DNA of 64,000 bases from Staphylococcus warneri (GCF_900636385.1 NZ_LR134269.1:558001-622000), one strand, 5' to 3'; shown: positions 8,928-18,435, numbered from the stretch's first letter. Made by a program: numbers and translations. Notes: generated by a model not told the origin, from the letters alone.

Positions 8928-10136
8928 TTATTGGAAAAATTGTATGAAGCCCATAACAATGATGACACCTATTAAGTCGATTAAGAAAGCTCCGACTATA
9001 GGAACAACTAAATAGGCTTTTGGCGAATTGCCATATTTTTTAGTAATCACATCTAAATTTGCCATCGCATTAGGTGTAGCACCTAAACCATGACCTATAA
9101 ATCCACCAACCATTACTGCCGCATCATAATCTTTTCCTAAACCTCTAAATAGAACGAAAATAGAGAACAAGATCATAAATACAACTTGTACAAGAACGAT
9201 AATGATTAATGGTAAAGCTAATGAGTATATTTCAGTTAGCTGAATACTCATTAAAGCTAATGATAAGAAGATACCTAACGAAATATCTCCGATTTGTTCG
9301 TTAATTTTTAGATCCACAATGTTGAAACCAGCAGCTTCAGAAATATTACGAACGAATACTGCGACAAACATTGAACCTACATACATCGGAATATTCACGT
9401 TTGTTAAATTAGTAAATGTATTACCAATATATGTACCGAGTGCCATACAGAAAACTAAGATTGTGAACTGTATAAAGAAAATTTGAGTAGGTTTATATTT
9501 TTCATGAAGTGATTGATTATATTCAACTTCACCATAATTTTTAAATGAATCGTCACTATGTTCAGGTTTTAGGTTATAACGTTTAATTAAGAACTTAACG
9601 ACTGGTCCACCAATTAAACCACCAAATACTAAGCCTAATGTTGCAGCTGCAAGGGCGGCTGTGACAGCGGAATCAATCCCCATATCTTGAATGGTTTTAC
9701 CATAAGCGGCCGCATTACCATGACCACCTTCCATTGACATTGACCCTGCAGTTAAACCTAGTAAAGGTTTAATATTTAATAACTTCGCTAATGAAATACC
9801 AATCACATTTTGACAGAATGCCATAATGCCACAGAACATAAAGTACAATAGCATGACCTTTCCGCCAACTTTAAATAGTTTAAGAGATGCACCGAGTCCG
9901 ATCGTTGTGAAGAATGCCAACATAAAGAAATCTTGTATAAATGAGGCATCTAATTTAATTTTCACAATATTAAATGAATCTAAGACAGCTACTAAAATAG
10001 CAAAAATTAAACCACCAATTACTGGTGCTGGAATACAAATTCTTCTTAAAATCGAGACATGATTAATGATCGTTTGACCAATAAGATATAAAATACATGC
10101 TAAACACAGTGTGGTAATAGCATCTAATTCAATCAT
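8928..10136 (-). CDS. gltS: Sodium/glutamate symporter
   Basis: A 402-residue integral membrane protein of the GltS (ESS) family with about ten to twelve helices. Family hallmarks include FMLAFFTTIGLGAS in the first half, the Gly-rich SMEGGHGNAAAYG pore-loop motif and its counterpart GGFIGHGLGATPNAMAN in the second, reflecting the inverted repeat fold. It imports glutamate with Na+. An AAGGGGG site precedes the ATG. A cre-like box lies about 60 bases upstream, so CcpA control is possible. Confidence 0.95.
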   Translation of the reverse strand: MIELDAITTLCLACILYLIGQTIINHVSILRRICIPAPVIGGLIFAILVAVLDSFNIVKIKLDASFIQDFFMLAFFTTIGLGASLKLFKVGGKVMLLYFMFCGIMAFCQNVIGISLAKLLNIKPLLGLTAGSMSMEGGHGNAAAYGKTIQDMGIDSAVTAALAAATLGLVFGGLIGGPVVKFLIKRYNLKPEHSDDSFKNYGEVEYNQSLHEKYKPTQIFFIQFTILVFCMALGTYIGNTFTNLTNVNIPMYVGSMFVAVFVRNISEAAGFNIVDLKINEQIGDISLGIFLSLALMSIQLTEIYSLALPLIIIVLVQVVFMILFSIFVLFRGLGKDYDAAVMVGGFIGHGLGATPNAMANLDVITKKYGNSPKAYLVVPIVGAFLIDLIGVIIVMGFIQFFQ

Positions 10137-10196
10137 TTTAACTCCCCCTTAGAAGTTATCCCAAAACCTATGTTTATGTGCTATTCAATTAAAATA

Positions 10197-10210
10197 TGTA
10201 AGCGTTATAA
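10197..10210. promoter_or_regulatory. Candidate CcpA (cre) site upstream of gltS
   Basis: The 14-mer TGTAAGCGTTATAA matches the cre consensus TGWNANCGNTNWCA at all but one position. It lies 61 bases upstream of the gltS start codon. Inference from motif only. Confidence 0.45.
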
Positions 10211-10391
10211 AAAGCCACAATATCCATTATACATATATGTGTACAATAAATCTAGTTTTGAAATTAATATCAATTATATTTATACCTATTAATCATTAAT
10301 CTAAAATAGTTTTTATCTATATTAATTTAAAAATGTGAAAGAAGAGAATATGATGATTTGAAACTATCTATTATTTAGTACCTTGCAATGT

Positions 10392-10429
10392 ACAGTAGTA
10401 AGTGCTATATTATAGATAATTACTACTGT
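10392..10429 (+). promoter_or_regulatory. Perfect inverted repeat, operator candidate of the PadR regulator
   Basis: ACAGTAGTAA (10392-10401) and TTACTACTGT (10420-10429) form a perfect 10-base inverted repeat with an 18-base spacer that contains the AT-rich -10 candidate TATTAT. A third, degenerate copy (TGTTCAGTACTGATTATTACAC) follows at about 10433-10454. PadR proteins bind such spaced dyads and commonly autoregulate, so this is the likely operator of the 10471-12132 operon. Confidence 0.6.
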
Positions 10430-10470
10430 GTAATGTTCAGTACTGATTATTACACTTTGGAGGTCTAGCT

Positions 10471-10794
10471 ATGAACACACAGTTTAAAAAGGGTGCATTA
10501 GAACTGATAGTCTTACTTATCATCAAACGAGAAGATCAGTACGGTTATTCTTTAGTACAAAATATTTCTCGCTATATGACGATTGCAGAAGGTACTGTCT
10601 ATCCTTTGTTACGAAGATTGGTAAAGAACGGAGAACTATCGACGTATTATCAACCATCAACCGAAGGACCAGCGAGAAAATATTATCGGCTTACTGATCA
10701 AGGGCAAGAAAGATTAGCATTATTGAAAGAAGAATGGCAAATGTTTTCAAATGCAGTTAATACCTTTGTAGAGGAGAGTGAACGCAATGAATAA
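10471..10794 (+). CDS. PadR-family transcriptional regulator
   Basis: A 107-residue winged-helix protein. The PadR pattern is clear: N-terminal FKKGALELIVLLIIKREDQYGYSLVQ, the recognition helix region IAEGTVYPLLRRLVKNGEL and the wing GPARKYYRLTDQG, with a short C-terminal dimerisation helix. It is the first gene of a three-gene operon with HAAS and DUF4097 proteins; its stop codon overlaps the next start by eight bases. This arrangement is a known one in Firmicutes, where the PadR protein represses its own operon. Inducing signal unknown, envelope stress being a common guess. Confidence 0.92.
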   Translation: MNTQFKKGALELIVLLIIKREDQYGYSLVQNISRYMTIAEGTVYPLLRRLVKNGELSTYYQPSTEGPARKYYRLTDQGQERLALLKEEWQMFSNAVNTFVEESERNE

Positions 10795-11347
10795 AGAAAC
10801 TTATCTAAAACAACTCATAAGTCATTTAAGACATATGGATAAAGATGAGGAAAAGGATATCTATAATGAATACGAAACACATTTTATAAGTGGTAAAAAT
10901 GAAGGTAAATCAGAAGAAGAGATTTCCAAACATTTAGGAAACCCAAAGATGATTGCTAAAGAATTAAATGCTTCATTGGCTATTGATAAAGTTGATGAGA
11001 AAAAGAATGCAAAAAATATTTTGAGTGCTATTTTAGCGGTCATGGGTTTAGGATTACTTAATTTCTTTATTGTATTAGTACCGGCATTCTTTATTTTTAT
11101 GTTTTTGCTTACTTTAGTTGTATTTACAATCACACTCTTAAGTGCACCAGTATTTTTAATTATTAAATATATTACCGAAGGTGTAAATTCTATTATTTTA
11201 TATGATGTTTATATGAGTGGTCTCATGTTTGGTGTTGGTTTAATGCTGTTAGCTATTAGCATTTTCTTATGTCATTGGATTCTTAAATTAACGATTATGT
11301 ATTTAAAATGGAATATCTCAATTGTGAAAGGAAGTGTTCATTCATGA
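10787..11347 (+). CDS. HAAS/DUF1700 membrane protein
   Basis: A 186-residue protein starting at the ATG at 10787, eight bases after a GAGGAG site; a GTG nine bases earlier is inside that site and unlikely. The N-terminal ~65 residues carry the HAAS domain pattern: LKQLISHLRHM-x-KDEEKDIYNEYETHF-x-x-GKNEGKSEEEISKHLGNPKMIAKEL. This is followed by a charged linker and three or four helices from about residue 75. HAAS (DUF1700) proteins nearly always sit between a PadR regulator and a DUF4097 protein, as here, and are thought to take part in signalling at the membrane. The biochemical role is unknown. Confidence 0.88.
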   Translation: MNKETYLKQLISHLRHMDKDEEKDIYNEYETHFISGKNEGKSEEEISKHLGNPKMIAKELNASLAIDKVDEKKNAKNILSAILAVMGLGLLNFFIVLVPAFFIFMFLLTLVVFTITLLSAPVFLIIKYITEGVNSIILYDVYMSGLMFGVGLMLLAISIFLCHWILKLTIMYLKWNISIVKGSVHS

Positions 11348-12132
11348 AAAAGCTAGTTTTAACGTTATTTATATTTGGACTAATTTTAAGTATTGGTTTT
11401 GGTATAGGCGTTTTTTCAGAATGGAAAACATTAGCTTCAAAGCAAGACAATGCCACTAAGTTAAATAAAGTTTATAAAGCACAAATTAATAGTATAGATC
11501 TAGATGTTGATAACAGTGATGTTGAAATCAAACGTGGTAGTACGTTCTCAACTAAAGAAAAAGGCAACTCAGATAAGAAAATAAATAGTGATGTAAAAAA
11601 TGGTGAATGGCATATTAGTGATCAAGACCATCAATCAAATATTAATTTTAGAATTGGTTACATGACAAAGCACAAATTAGTAATCACAGTTCCAAAAGCG
11701 ATTGATCAATTAACTGTAAAAGGTGACTCTGGTGATGTCACTATCGATAATATAATAAGTAAGAAATCAGATGTTACGGTAGATTCATCAGATATTTTCT
11801 TAAAAGATAGTAAACTAGGAAAACTAAAAGTAAACAATGATTCTGGAGATATATCAACAAGTCATATCGAATTCACCAACGGCAAAATAGAAAATGATTC
11901 AGGCGATATAGAATTGAGTAAGTGTGTTCCAGATCAATCCTTATATGTATCAAATGATAGTGGAGATATTACTTTGAATTATCAACAGCATCCTAAAAAT
12001 ACTACATTTATTGCACATAATGATTCTGGAGATTCTAACATAGATAACAAAGAATTTAAGCGTCATCGAATTGGAGAAGGGGACAATAACGTCGAGTTGT
12101 TTAATGACTCTGGGGATATCAACGTGCAATAA
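11344..12132 (+). CDS. DUF4097-type beta-solenoid surface protein with periodic DSGD repeats
   Basis: A 262-residue protein. The ATG at 11344 is chosen because AAAGGAAG lies just upstream and it overlaps the stop of the HAAS gene by four bases. Residues 1-24 form a hydrophobic signal anchor. From about residue 55 the protein is made of short strands punctuated by the turn motif (N/G)DSGD(I/V) or close variants at residues 56, 127, 147, 165, 184, 204, 226 and 254, a spacing of about 19-22 residues that suits one rung of a right-handed beta solenoid, as expected for DUF4097. No LPXTG anchor is present, so it is probably held by the N-terminal helix outside the cell. Function unknown. Confidence 0.85.
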   Translation: MKKLVLTLFIFGLILSIGFGIGVFSEWKTLASKQDNATKLNKVYKAQINSIDLDVDNSDVEIKRGSTFSTKEKGNSDKKINSDVKNGEWHISDQDHQSNINFRIGYMTKHKLVITVPKAIDQLTVKGDSGDVTIDNIISKKSDVTVDSSDIFLKDSKLGKLKVNNDSGDISTSHIEFTNGKIENDSGDIELSKCVPDQSLYVSNDSGDITLNYQQHPKNTTFIAHNDSGDSNIDNKEFKRHRIGEGDNNVELFNDSGDINVQ

Positions 12133-12144
12133 AGATATATTTTA

Positions 12145-12226
12145 AGAGAGGTCAAGACAAAAAGCTCATTTTGGGACGCCGTTAATCGGTTTCCAAGAGC
12201 ACAAAACTTTTTGTCTCAACCTCTCT
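12145..12226. repeat. Long intergenic hairpin (dispersed repeat family, terminator)
   Basis: The outer 20-base arms pair at 18 positions (12145-12164 with 12207-12226), and an inner hairpin is centred on CCGTTAATCGG. Its 3' half is similar, over about 49 bases, to the reverse complement of the 5' half of the element at 41800-41907. T-rich sequence follows on the plus strand. It lies between the convergent DUF4097 and mpg genes and likely terminates both. Confidence 0.7.
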
Positions 12227-12232
12227 ATCGTT

Positions 12233-12841
12233 TTATTTCCAAGTATCGTCAGGATTTTGAAAATCTGATTTCTTCATACGAGAGACATAAGGGTTCCCTT
12301 TAACTGTGTAACGAAGTGGTTTGTTAGTCCATTCACCTTTATTCGGTATGCCTATACGTCCACTTTCAATAATTGATTTAGGGTATTTACGATGTTTAAT
12401 ATCGATGGAAAGTCGGCATTGATTTAAAGTAGCACCATCAATTGAACGTGGAATATTAAAGGCTTTTGTCCATTTTCCAGGGCCATTAGTCACTTCAAAG
12501 CCACTTTTGCCACGATTGATTTTCATAGCTTCAATACCATCTTCAGGTTCGATTGCGCGTATAAGCACACCTTCAGGAACACCAACATCTCTTGTAACAA
12601 AGTTAATTAATAGATGCGTATGCATGACGTGTGCATAAATCGTACCACCAGTTTGATATAAAGAAGTTACTTTAGGCGTGCGCTTTCCACCATATCCGTG
12701 AGCAGCACGATCTTTAATACCTAGGTAAGCTTCTGTTTCCACAATATAGCCACTATATGTTTGGTGTTCATCTTGGTAAATAACGCGAACGCCGAGTAAT
12801 GCTTTAGCTATGTCCGTTGTGCTACGTTGTTTAAAATCCAT
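12233..12841 (-). CDS. DNA-3-methyladenine glycosylase (AAG/MPG family)
   Basis: A 202-residue base-excision-repair enzyme of the vertebrate-type alkyladenine glycosylase fold (Pur_DNA_glyco). Visible hallmarks are the N-terminal [14 protein letters not shown], the catalytic region [26 protein letters not shown] with the active-site Glu, the inserted Tyr in the [10 protein letters not shown] segment and [12 protein letters not shown] near residue 120. It removes alkylated and deaminated purines from DNA in the cytoplasm. Length equals the family norm. It is monocistronic. Confidence 0.93.
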   Translation of the reverse strand: MDFKQRSTTDIAKALLGVRVIYQDEHQTYSGYIVETEAYLGIKDRAAHGYGGKRTPKVTSLYQTGGTIYAHVMHTHLLINFVTRDVGVPEGVLIRAIEPEDGIEAMKINRGKSGFEVTNGPGKWTKAFNIPRSIDGATLNQCRLSIDIKHRKYPKSIIESGRIGIPNKGEWTNKPLRYTVKGNPYVSRMKKSDFQNPDDTWK

Positions 12842-13039
12842 AAATTTGGCACCTCTATAAAAATATTTGTTATAAGAATTTATTCTAAAATTTCTTAAAA
12901 TATTTTTTGATTTATATTTTTAAAAGTCTTGTTGTTTGATACAATGACAATAGAAACAATATTATTACTTAATTAATGTATCAGAGTTATTAAGAGTAAT
13001 AAAATAAATTGAATTGATGATCTGAAGGGAGCCACTAAT

Positions 13040-13603
13040 ATGAGAGAAAAAGTTGGTTTTAAAGCATCATTTAAATTATTTTGGTCAAATTATTTTAATT
13101 TTAAAGGGAGATCTAGACGTAGCGAGTATTGGTTTATGCAATTATGGCATTTAATCTTTATGTGCCCTGCCATTATACTTATGATTATTGGTTACCCAAG
13201 TTTATTCTTAGGTGCATTTAATGAAAGTAGTGGCGCATTAGGTATTGGAATTATTTGTATATTTATAGGGACTATTTATATCCTTATTTATTCATTGGCT
13301 ACTATAATACCTAATTTGGCCATTTTAGCACGTCGATTCCATGATACTTCTCGTTCAATGTTGATTCCAATCATTGCGTTTGTCATTGGGGTATTATTGA
13401 ATGTATTTAATATTGTTATTAACGCTAGTGGTCTAATAGATAATGTAGGCGTATTAATCACATATTATATTATCGCTTTAATCTGTCTAGTATTAGGTGT
13501 TTATAATATTGTGGTGAGTTGCTTAGATAGTAAAAATGAAGGCAACCAATATGGGCCAAGTCCTAAATATGAAGTGAATGAACCGGTTAACGAACCGAAT
13601 TAA
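13040..13603 (+). CDS. DUF805 membrane protein
   Basis: A 187-residue protein with the DUF805 signature near the N-terminus, YFNFKGRSRRSEYWFM, and the second conserved motif ARRFHDTSRSM in the middle, separated by two hydrophobic segments and followed by two more. The C-terminus (EGNQYGPSPK) is also typical: DUF805 proteins usually end with an N-x-YGP motif. Four helices are predicted. Function is unknown in any organism I can recall. AGGGAG lies eight bases before the ATG. Monocistronic. Confidence 0.9.
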   Translation: MREKVGFKASFKLFWSNYFNFKGRSRRSEYWFMQLWHLIFMCPAIILMIIGYPSLFLGAFNESSGALGIGIICIFIGTIYILIYSLATIIPNLAILARRFHDTSRSMLIPIIAFVIGVLLNVFNIVINASGLIDNVGVLITYYIIALICLVLGVYNIVVSCLDSKNEGNQYGPSPKYEVNEPVNEPN

Positions 13604-13660
13604 AATCCAGTTGACAAAGCGAAGTTATATCGCAATACAACAAATGAAATTTAAACTTCA

Positions 13661-13693
13661 AAGGCTAGTGTCGATAATGACGCTAGCTTTTAT
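13661..13693 (+). terminator. Terminator of the DUF805 gene
   Basis: GCTAGTGTC pairs with GACGCTAGC (one mismatch) and is followed by TTTTATTT. Confidence 0.75.
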
Positions 13694-13745
13694 TTCAAAG
13701 TAAGTGTCGTATATATTTGACTCATAAAAAAACTTAAATCATAAA

Positions 13746-13801
13746 AGAATAGCTATACTTGCGTTGAATCAATATGATCAACGACAAGTATAGCTATTTA
13801 T
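13746..13801. terminator. Terminator of the ribulokinase gene (bidirectional hairpin)
   Basis: ATAGCTATACTTG and CAAGTATAGCTAT form a 13-base perfect stem extended by GTTG/CAAC, flanked by A-rich and T-rich tracts; it is 12 bases beyond the end of the minus-strand ribulokinase. Confidence 0.75.
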
Positions 13802-13813
13802 ATTTAATAACAA

Positions 13814-15438
13814 TTATTCTGTTTCGTGGATATATGATAATTCTGGATGTTCACGACCTAATAAATCATGTAGTTTTTGATATTTATCAAATAATTTTTC
13901 ATAATGTTTTACTTTTTCTGGATCTGGTTGTTTTTCATAATAAACAGGCTGTTTCATGTGTTGCACGGTTTCTCTTAATGTATCATATGCACCACCCACA
14001 TTTGCGCCCAACATAGCAGCGCCTAATGCTGTTGCGTTTGAAGATTCTAAGACGACAACTTTTTTATTTAATACGTTAGCATAGATGTCGACGAGTAATT
14101 GACTTTTCTTAGGAATACCGCCAGAAGCATAAACAGTATGAACTGGAATATCATTATCTTCGAATTGTTTCATAATCATTTTAGTACCGAAAGCAGTAGA
14201 TTCTAAGTAAGCACGATGAACCATTTCAAAAGGTGTTTGCAATGTTAAGCCAAAGACACTACCTGTTAAATGGCTATCACTTAAAATACTTCTATTACCA
14301 TTGTGCCAGTCTAAGACAACTACGTGTTGGTCTTCAACAGGAATTTGTGATGCAAGTGTTTCTAAATATTCTAAGACGCTCTTATCTTGTTTGGCTGCTT
14401 CTTCAACGATATGTTGTGGGGCCATTCGTTCAGAGTAACTAAATAAATCACCTACAGCTGCTTGACCCGCTTCGTAAGCATATAACCCTGGAATAATAGC
14501 GTCTTTAACTGAACCTGTAATAGAAGGGATAGGTTCTTGTTTCGGGTCTAACATTAAGTGGCATGTGCTTGTTCCTATAACCGGTGTGAATTCACCTTTT
14601 TCAATTGCACCTGCACCTAAAACGCCAGAGTGGGCATCAATCATGTAAGGGGAAATCTGTACATTGGAAGATAGTCCCCATAAGTTTTGATAGTATTCTG
14701 ATAATGACCCGGCGCTATCACCAATTTGAATGACAGGTGCTTCGCATTTATCTTTGACGATTTGTGGTAATTCTGGATCTACGGTTTCAAAGAAATCATA
14801 ATTAAAGCCATTTACTTCATCATAGAATCCTTTGAATCCTATACCACAGTTAGAGCGGATATTTTGATTGACGAGTAAGCTTGTCATATAATCTCCAGCT
14901 TCCATTATATAATGGGCGCGTTCTAATAATTCGGGTGCTTTATGTTTTACTTCGAGGATTTTAGGAATCATCCACTCACTGTTTACACTATGGCCATAAT
15001 AATCTAACCAATTTTGATTAGCTTTCTCATTGGCTTCAACCATTTGAGTTGCTTCGTCTTGAGCGCCATGATGTTTCCATAATTTAACATAGGCATGAGG
15101 ATGATGAGATAGGTCTTCATTCATATGTAATGGTCTGAATTCTCATCTAAAAAGACCACTGTACAACTAGTAAAGTCAACACCAATACCTACGACCTCAT
15201 CCTTATTAATTTGGCTTTCTTCTAAAACGTGTTTAACACCATTTTCTAGTACGTGATGATAATCACCAGCATGTTGTAAGAAGTAATTATGGGGTAAAGT
15301 TTCTCCTCCTAATTCTTCAGCGATGGTACCATGTTGATAAGTCTCTTCATAACTTGAAACAATTTTTCCATCAGATGTATTTACCAAAATGACACGTCCT
15401 GATGCTGTGCCGTAATCGATACCAATACTATAACTCAT
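13814..15438 (-). pseudogene. araB: Ribulokinase gene split by a frameshift
   Basis: Two minus-strand frames together encode a full FGGY-family ribulokinase. The first (15438-15121, 105 residues) opens with the AraB-specific GIDYGTASGRV and GIGVDFTS. It stops at a TGA, and the rest (15124-13814, 436 residues) continues one frame over from NEDLSHHPHAYVKLWKHHGA, including GTSTCHLML, ALDWHNGNRS-like VLDWHNGNRSIL and ASGGIPKKS. Compared with the spacing I recall in S. aureus AraB, one base is missing near 15124. The second frame has an ATG overlapping the stop (ATGA) but no ribosome binding site. A split FGGY_N domain should not phosphorylate L-ribulose unless coupling restores it. No other arabinose genes are nearby. 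Confidence 0.8.
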
Positions 15439-15638
15439 TCTATATATCCCCTTTAAATTTGATGTCGTGTTTAATCATCTTTAAGAAGTTAACTTTAATT
15501 TAATCTTCTATGATAAAATTAATGATAGTGCTTACATAAATAATTGTAAAGTTTGACATATTGCAAAATCTAAATTCATTAATAGAACTAATAATGTTAT
15601 ATTAAATAATAATAAAAATATTATTTGGGGAGGTAAAC

Positions 15639-16538
15639 ATGTCATTACATATTGATCATGTGACGAAGAAATTCAATCAATTTACGGCAGTCAATGATAT
15701 TTCTATCCATCTTGAAAAAGGGAAAATGCTTGGCTTTTTAGGACGTAATGGTGCAGGTAAGACAACCACCTTTAGGATGATATTAGGATTAAGCGAACCT
15801 ACTGAAGGACACATTACATATGATGGTCATGCGATTGATCAGTCAATGTATAATCGAATTGGCTACTTACCAGAAGAACGTGGTTTACATCCTAAAATGA
15901 CTGTGGAAGATGAACTGACTTATCTTGCAACACTTAAAGGGATGTCTAAATCAGATATTAAGAAAAATATTGATTATTGGCTCAAACGATTTGCTATAAC
16001 AGAAAATCGTCATAAACGTATTGATGCCTTATCCAAAGGTAATCAACAAAAAATTCAATTATTAGCAAGTATGTTGCATCAACCAGAATTACTGATATTA
16101 GATGAACCTTTTAGTGGTTTAGACCCTGTTAATGTTGAATTACTCAAATCAGCTGTAAAAGATTTAAATGATCAAGGTTCAACAATTATTTATAGTTCTC
16201 ATCGTATGGAACATGTTGAAGAGTTATGTGACGATGTATGTATCTTGAACCATGGTGAACTTGTGGTATCAGGTGACATACATGACGTGAAAGCCTCACA
16301 TGGTTATAAGCAAGTTATCATTGAAACTGATAAATCAATGCCTGACATAGCTGATATTGAAGGTGTGATAGGTTTTGAAACAAATAAACGTCATATCAAA
16401 GTGACGATACAAGATGAATCCGTTGCAGAAAAAATATATCATCATGTCATCTCACATGGCTATGTACGTCGCTTCCAAGTACTAGAACCTTCCCTTAAAG
16501 ACATCTTTATTGATAAGGTGGGTGATTTACATGAATAA
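15639..16538 (+). CDS. ABC transporter ATP-binding protein (NatA-like)
   Basis: A 299-residue ATPase with Walker A GRNGAGKTT (residues 35-43), a Q-loop region PEERGLHP, the signature variant LSKGNQQK, Walker B LLILDEPFSGLD and the H-loop IIYSSH. The SKGNQQK signature and the C-terminal extension of about 80 residues are typical of the NatA/YhaQ/DrrA group. It pairs with the ABC-2 permease that overlaps its 3' end by eight bases. Such pairs export Na+, drugs or peptides. GGGGAGG lies just upstream of the start. Confidence 0.92.
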   Translation: MSLHIDHVTKKFNQFTAVNDISIHLEKGKMLGFLGRNGAGKTTTFRMILGLSEPTEGHITYDGHAIDQSMYNRIGYLPEERGLHPKMTVEDELTYLATLKGMSKSDIKKNIDYWLKRFAITENRHKRIDALSKGNQQKIQLLASMLHQPELLILDEPFSGLDPVNVELLKSAVKDLNDQGSTIIYSSHRMEHVEELCDDVCILNHGELVVSGDIHDVKASHGYKQVIIETDKSMPDIADIEGVIGFETNKRHIKVTIQDESVAEKIYHHVISHGYVRRFQVLEPSLKDIFIDKVGDLHE

Positions 16539-17763
16539 ATTTTGGGCTACATTTGGACTCACATATAAAAGTAAAGTGAAATCTAAATCTTTTATCATCT
16601 TCATGGCGATTGTCATTATTTTAATGATAGCATTATCCAATGCTGACAAAATCATGGATATGTTTAAAGGTGACGGTGATCAAATCGGTATCGTAACGAA
16701 TAGTGAGCCAATATACAAAGCCATTAAACAACAAGGAAATGTGATTGATGAAGATGCTTCATTTAAAAAGGTAAGTAAACAAGAAGCGAAGAAACAAGTG
16801 AAAAATGAAAAGTTAAAAGAAGCCTATATCATTAAGGTGAAAGATAAACAACAGTTATCAGCAACTATCTTGAGTAAAGAAAGTGTCTCACAAGAAAAAG
16901 AGCAAAAAATAAATGGGGTACTGACATCGATTCAATCTAAACTAGTCGCATCGCAACTACATTTAAGTAACAATGATTTGAAAAAATTACAGTCCCAAAG
17001 TAAGGTTGACAGTCAAGTCCTCTCAGATAAGAAAGATCAGCAACTGGATGAAGGTCAAAAACTACTTAATTTAGTTCTAGTATATGCGATTCTAATGTTG
17101 ATGTTCTTTATTGTTTTCAATTACGCAACACAAGTTGCAATGGAAATTGCCACAGAAAAAACATCAAGAGTCATTGAAATGATTATTACGAGTGTATCTC
17201 CAATCACTCATATTATGGCTAAGATTGCAGGGATTATCGCTGTCGCTTTAACACAAATTGTAATGATTGTTGTAGTTGCTATCATTTGTATCTTTGCCTT
17301 TGATTTAAAACGAATGTTAAAAGACTTTCATGTATCCATGAGTCATATCACTTGGCAAGTTTTAATCGTAGGATTGTTATGTATGATTATCGGAATATTA
17401 ACATACGTGTTGCTAGCGGCAATATTAGGTTCTTTAGCAACAAGAATTGAAGATATTAACCAAACATTAATGCCATTAACTTTATTTGCAATGATTGCTT
17501 TTTATATTGCGATATTCAGTATGTTTAAACCTGACATTTTATTAATAAAAATAACTAGCTTTATACCTTTTTTAGCACCTTTTGAATTGTTAGTACGTGC
17601 CCAATCGACTGAGTTACAAGTTTGGGAAATCATCGTTAGTATATTAATATCAGTTGTAGTGATGTTTATTTTATTATGGATCGCCGTTAAAACATATAAA
17701 GATTCTGTATTAACTTTTGAAAAAGGACTATTTAATACCATTAAAAAGGTAATGAAAAAATAA
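16531..17763 (+). CDS. ABC-2 type permease (NatB-like)
   Basis: A 410-residue permease read from the ATG at 16531, which overlaps the stop of the ATPase gene (ATGAATAA) and follows a GGTGGGTG site. It has one N-terminal helix (about residues 20-40), a large extracytoplasmic domain of roughly 140 residues rich in Lys/Gln/Ser, then five or six C-terminal helices with the conserved ATEKTSRVIEMIITSVSP motif of the ABC2_membrane_3 family. This topology matches NatB/YhaP subunits. Together with the upstream ATPase it should form an exporter. A long hairpin terminator follows directly. Confidence 0.9.
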   Translation: MNKFWATFGLTYKSKVKSKSFIIFMAIVIILMIALSNADKIMDMFKGDGDQIGIVTNSEPIYKAIKQQGNVIDEDASFKKVSKQEAKKQVKNEKLKEAYIIKVKDKQQLSATILSKESVSQEKEQKINGVLTSIQSKLVASQLHLSNNDLKKLQSQSKVDSQVLSDKKDQQLDEGQKLLNLVLVYAILMLMFFIVFNYATQVAMEIATEKTSRVIEMIITSVSPITHIMAKIAGIIAVALTQIVMIVVVAIICIFAFDLKRMLKDFHVSMSHITWQVLIVGLLCMIIGILTYVLLAAILGSLATRIEDINQTLMPLTLFAMIAFYIAIFSMFKPDILLIKITSFIPFLAPFELLVRAQSTELQVWEIIVSILISVVVMFILLWIAVKTYKDSVLTFEKGLFNTIKKVMKK

Positions 17764-17767
17764 TTAA

Positions 17768-17826
17768 AAAAGAGGAAGCGCGTTAAATTAAACTTGTAAG
17801 AGTTTACAAAACGTTCTTCCTCTTTA
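17768..17826 (+). terminator. Terminator of the natAB-like operon
   Basis: AAAGAGGAAG pairs with CTTCCTCTTT across a loop of about 35 bases that has its own weak pairing (CGCGTT/AACG). T-rich sequence follows. Confidence 0.75.
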
Positions 17827-18099
17827 ATTTGTATTTTACTATGGCATATTAGTAGAAAAAGTGTAACAATATGTATGTATTAGCAAGCCAATTAATATAA
17901 TACAATAGAAGATAAATAGGCATCACAAGCGACATTTTTTTATATTATTCAGTGACTCTTTACCCCGAGTTACTTATAACTAAGGTTTTAATGAAATGAC
18001 AATCAGATTCATGTCTTGGATTTAAGAGGTAGATAATTCATATGAACTCATGTATGTTGTATAAAGTGAAGCTTCATAGATAATGAACAGAAAGGCGTA

Positions 18100-18435
18100 A
18101 TGTTTGTGATGGTTTATTCTTTTTTTATATTTATATTAGCGGGTTTATGTGAAATTGGAGGCGGCTACTTAATATGGTTATGGCTTCGGGAAGGCCAACC
18201 ATCGTGGCTAGGTGTTATTGGCGGCGTGATACTCATCTTGTATGGTGTGATAGCAACACTACAAACATTTCCGACATTTGGAAGAGTATATGCTGCATAC
18301 GGGGGCGTATTCATCGTTATGAGTTTAGTTTGGTCTATGCTTATTGATAAGAATATGCCAGATAAATACGATATACTGGGTGCATTCGTCTGTTTAATAG
18401 GCGTCTTAATTATGCTGTTACCACATCGGGCATAA
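18100..18435 (+). CDS. UPF0060 (YnfA-type) small membrane protein
   Basis: An approximately 108-111 residue, four-helix protein. The segment [19 protein letters not shown] and [15 protein letters not shown] are nearly diagnostic of UPF0060/YnfA, which resembles SMR-type drug transporters. The start is uncertain between ATG 18100, GTG 18106 and ATG 18109; the AAAGGCG site fits the first two best. Followed 29 bases after its stop by the mutarotase gene, so the two may be co-transcribed. The 270 bases upstream hold no other gene. Function unproven; small-molecule efflux is suggested for some members. Confidence 0.92.
   Translation: MFVMVYSFFIFILAGLCEIGGGYLIWLWLREGQPSWLGVIGGVILILYGVIATLQTFPTFGRVYAAYGGVFIVMSLVWSMLIDKNMPDKYDILGAFVCLIGVLIMLLPHRA

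Noticed and set aside
11344..12132. An LPXTG-anchored or SD-repeat adhesin because of the DSGD repeats
   Set aside because: There is no LPXTG motif or C-terminal anchor, the repeats are turns spaced by about 20 residues and not tandem SD dipeptides, and the gene is in a PadR/HAAS context typical of DUF4097.
12880..12896. A CodY box between mpg and the DUF805 gene
   Set aside because: Three mismatches including the central G in a very AT-rich stretch; chance matches are expected.
13814..15438. Programmed ribosomal frameshifting or a natural two-subunit ribulokinase
   Set aside because: No slippery heptamer or stimulatory stem is seen at the junction and no ribosome site precedes the second frame; related enzymes are single chains. 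A plain frameshift is simpler.
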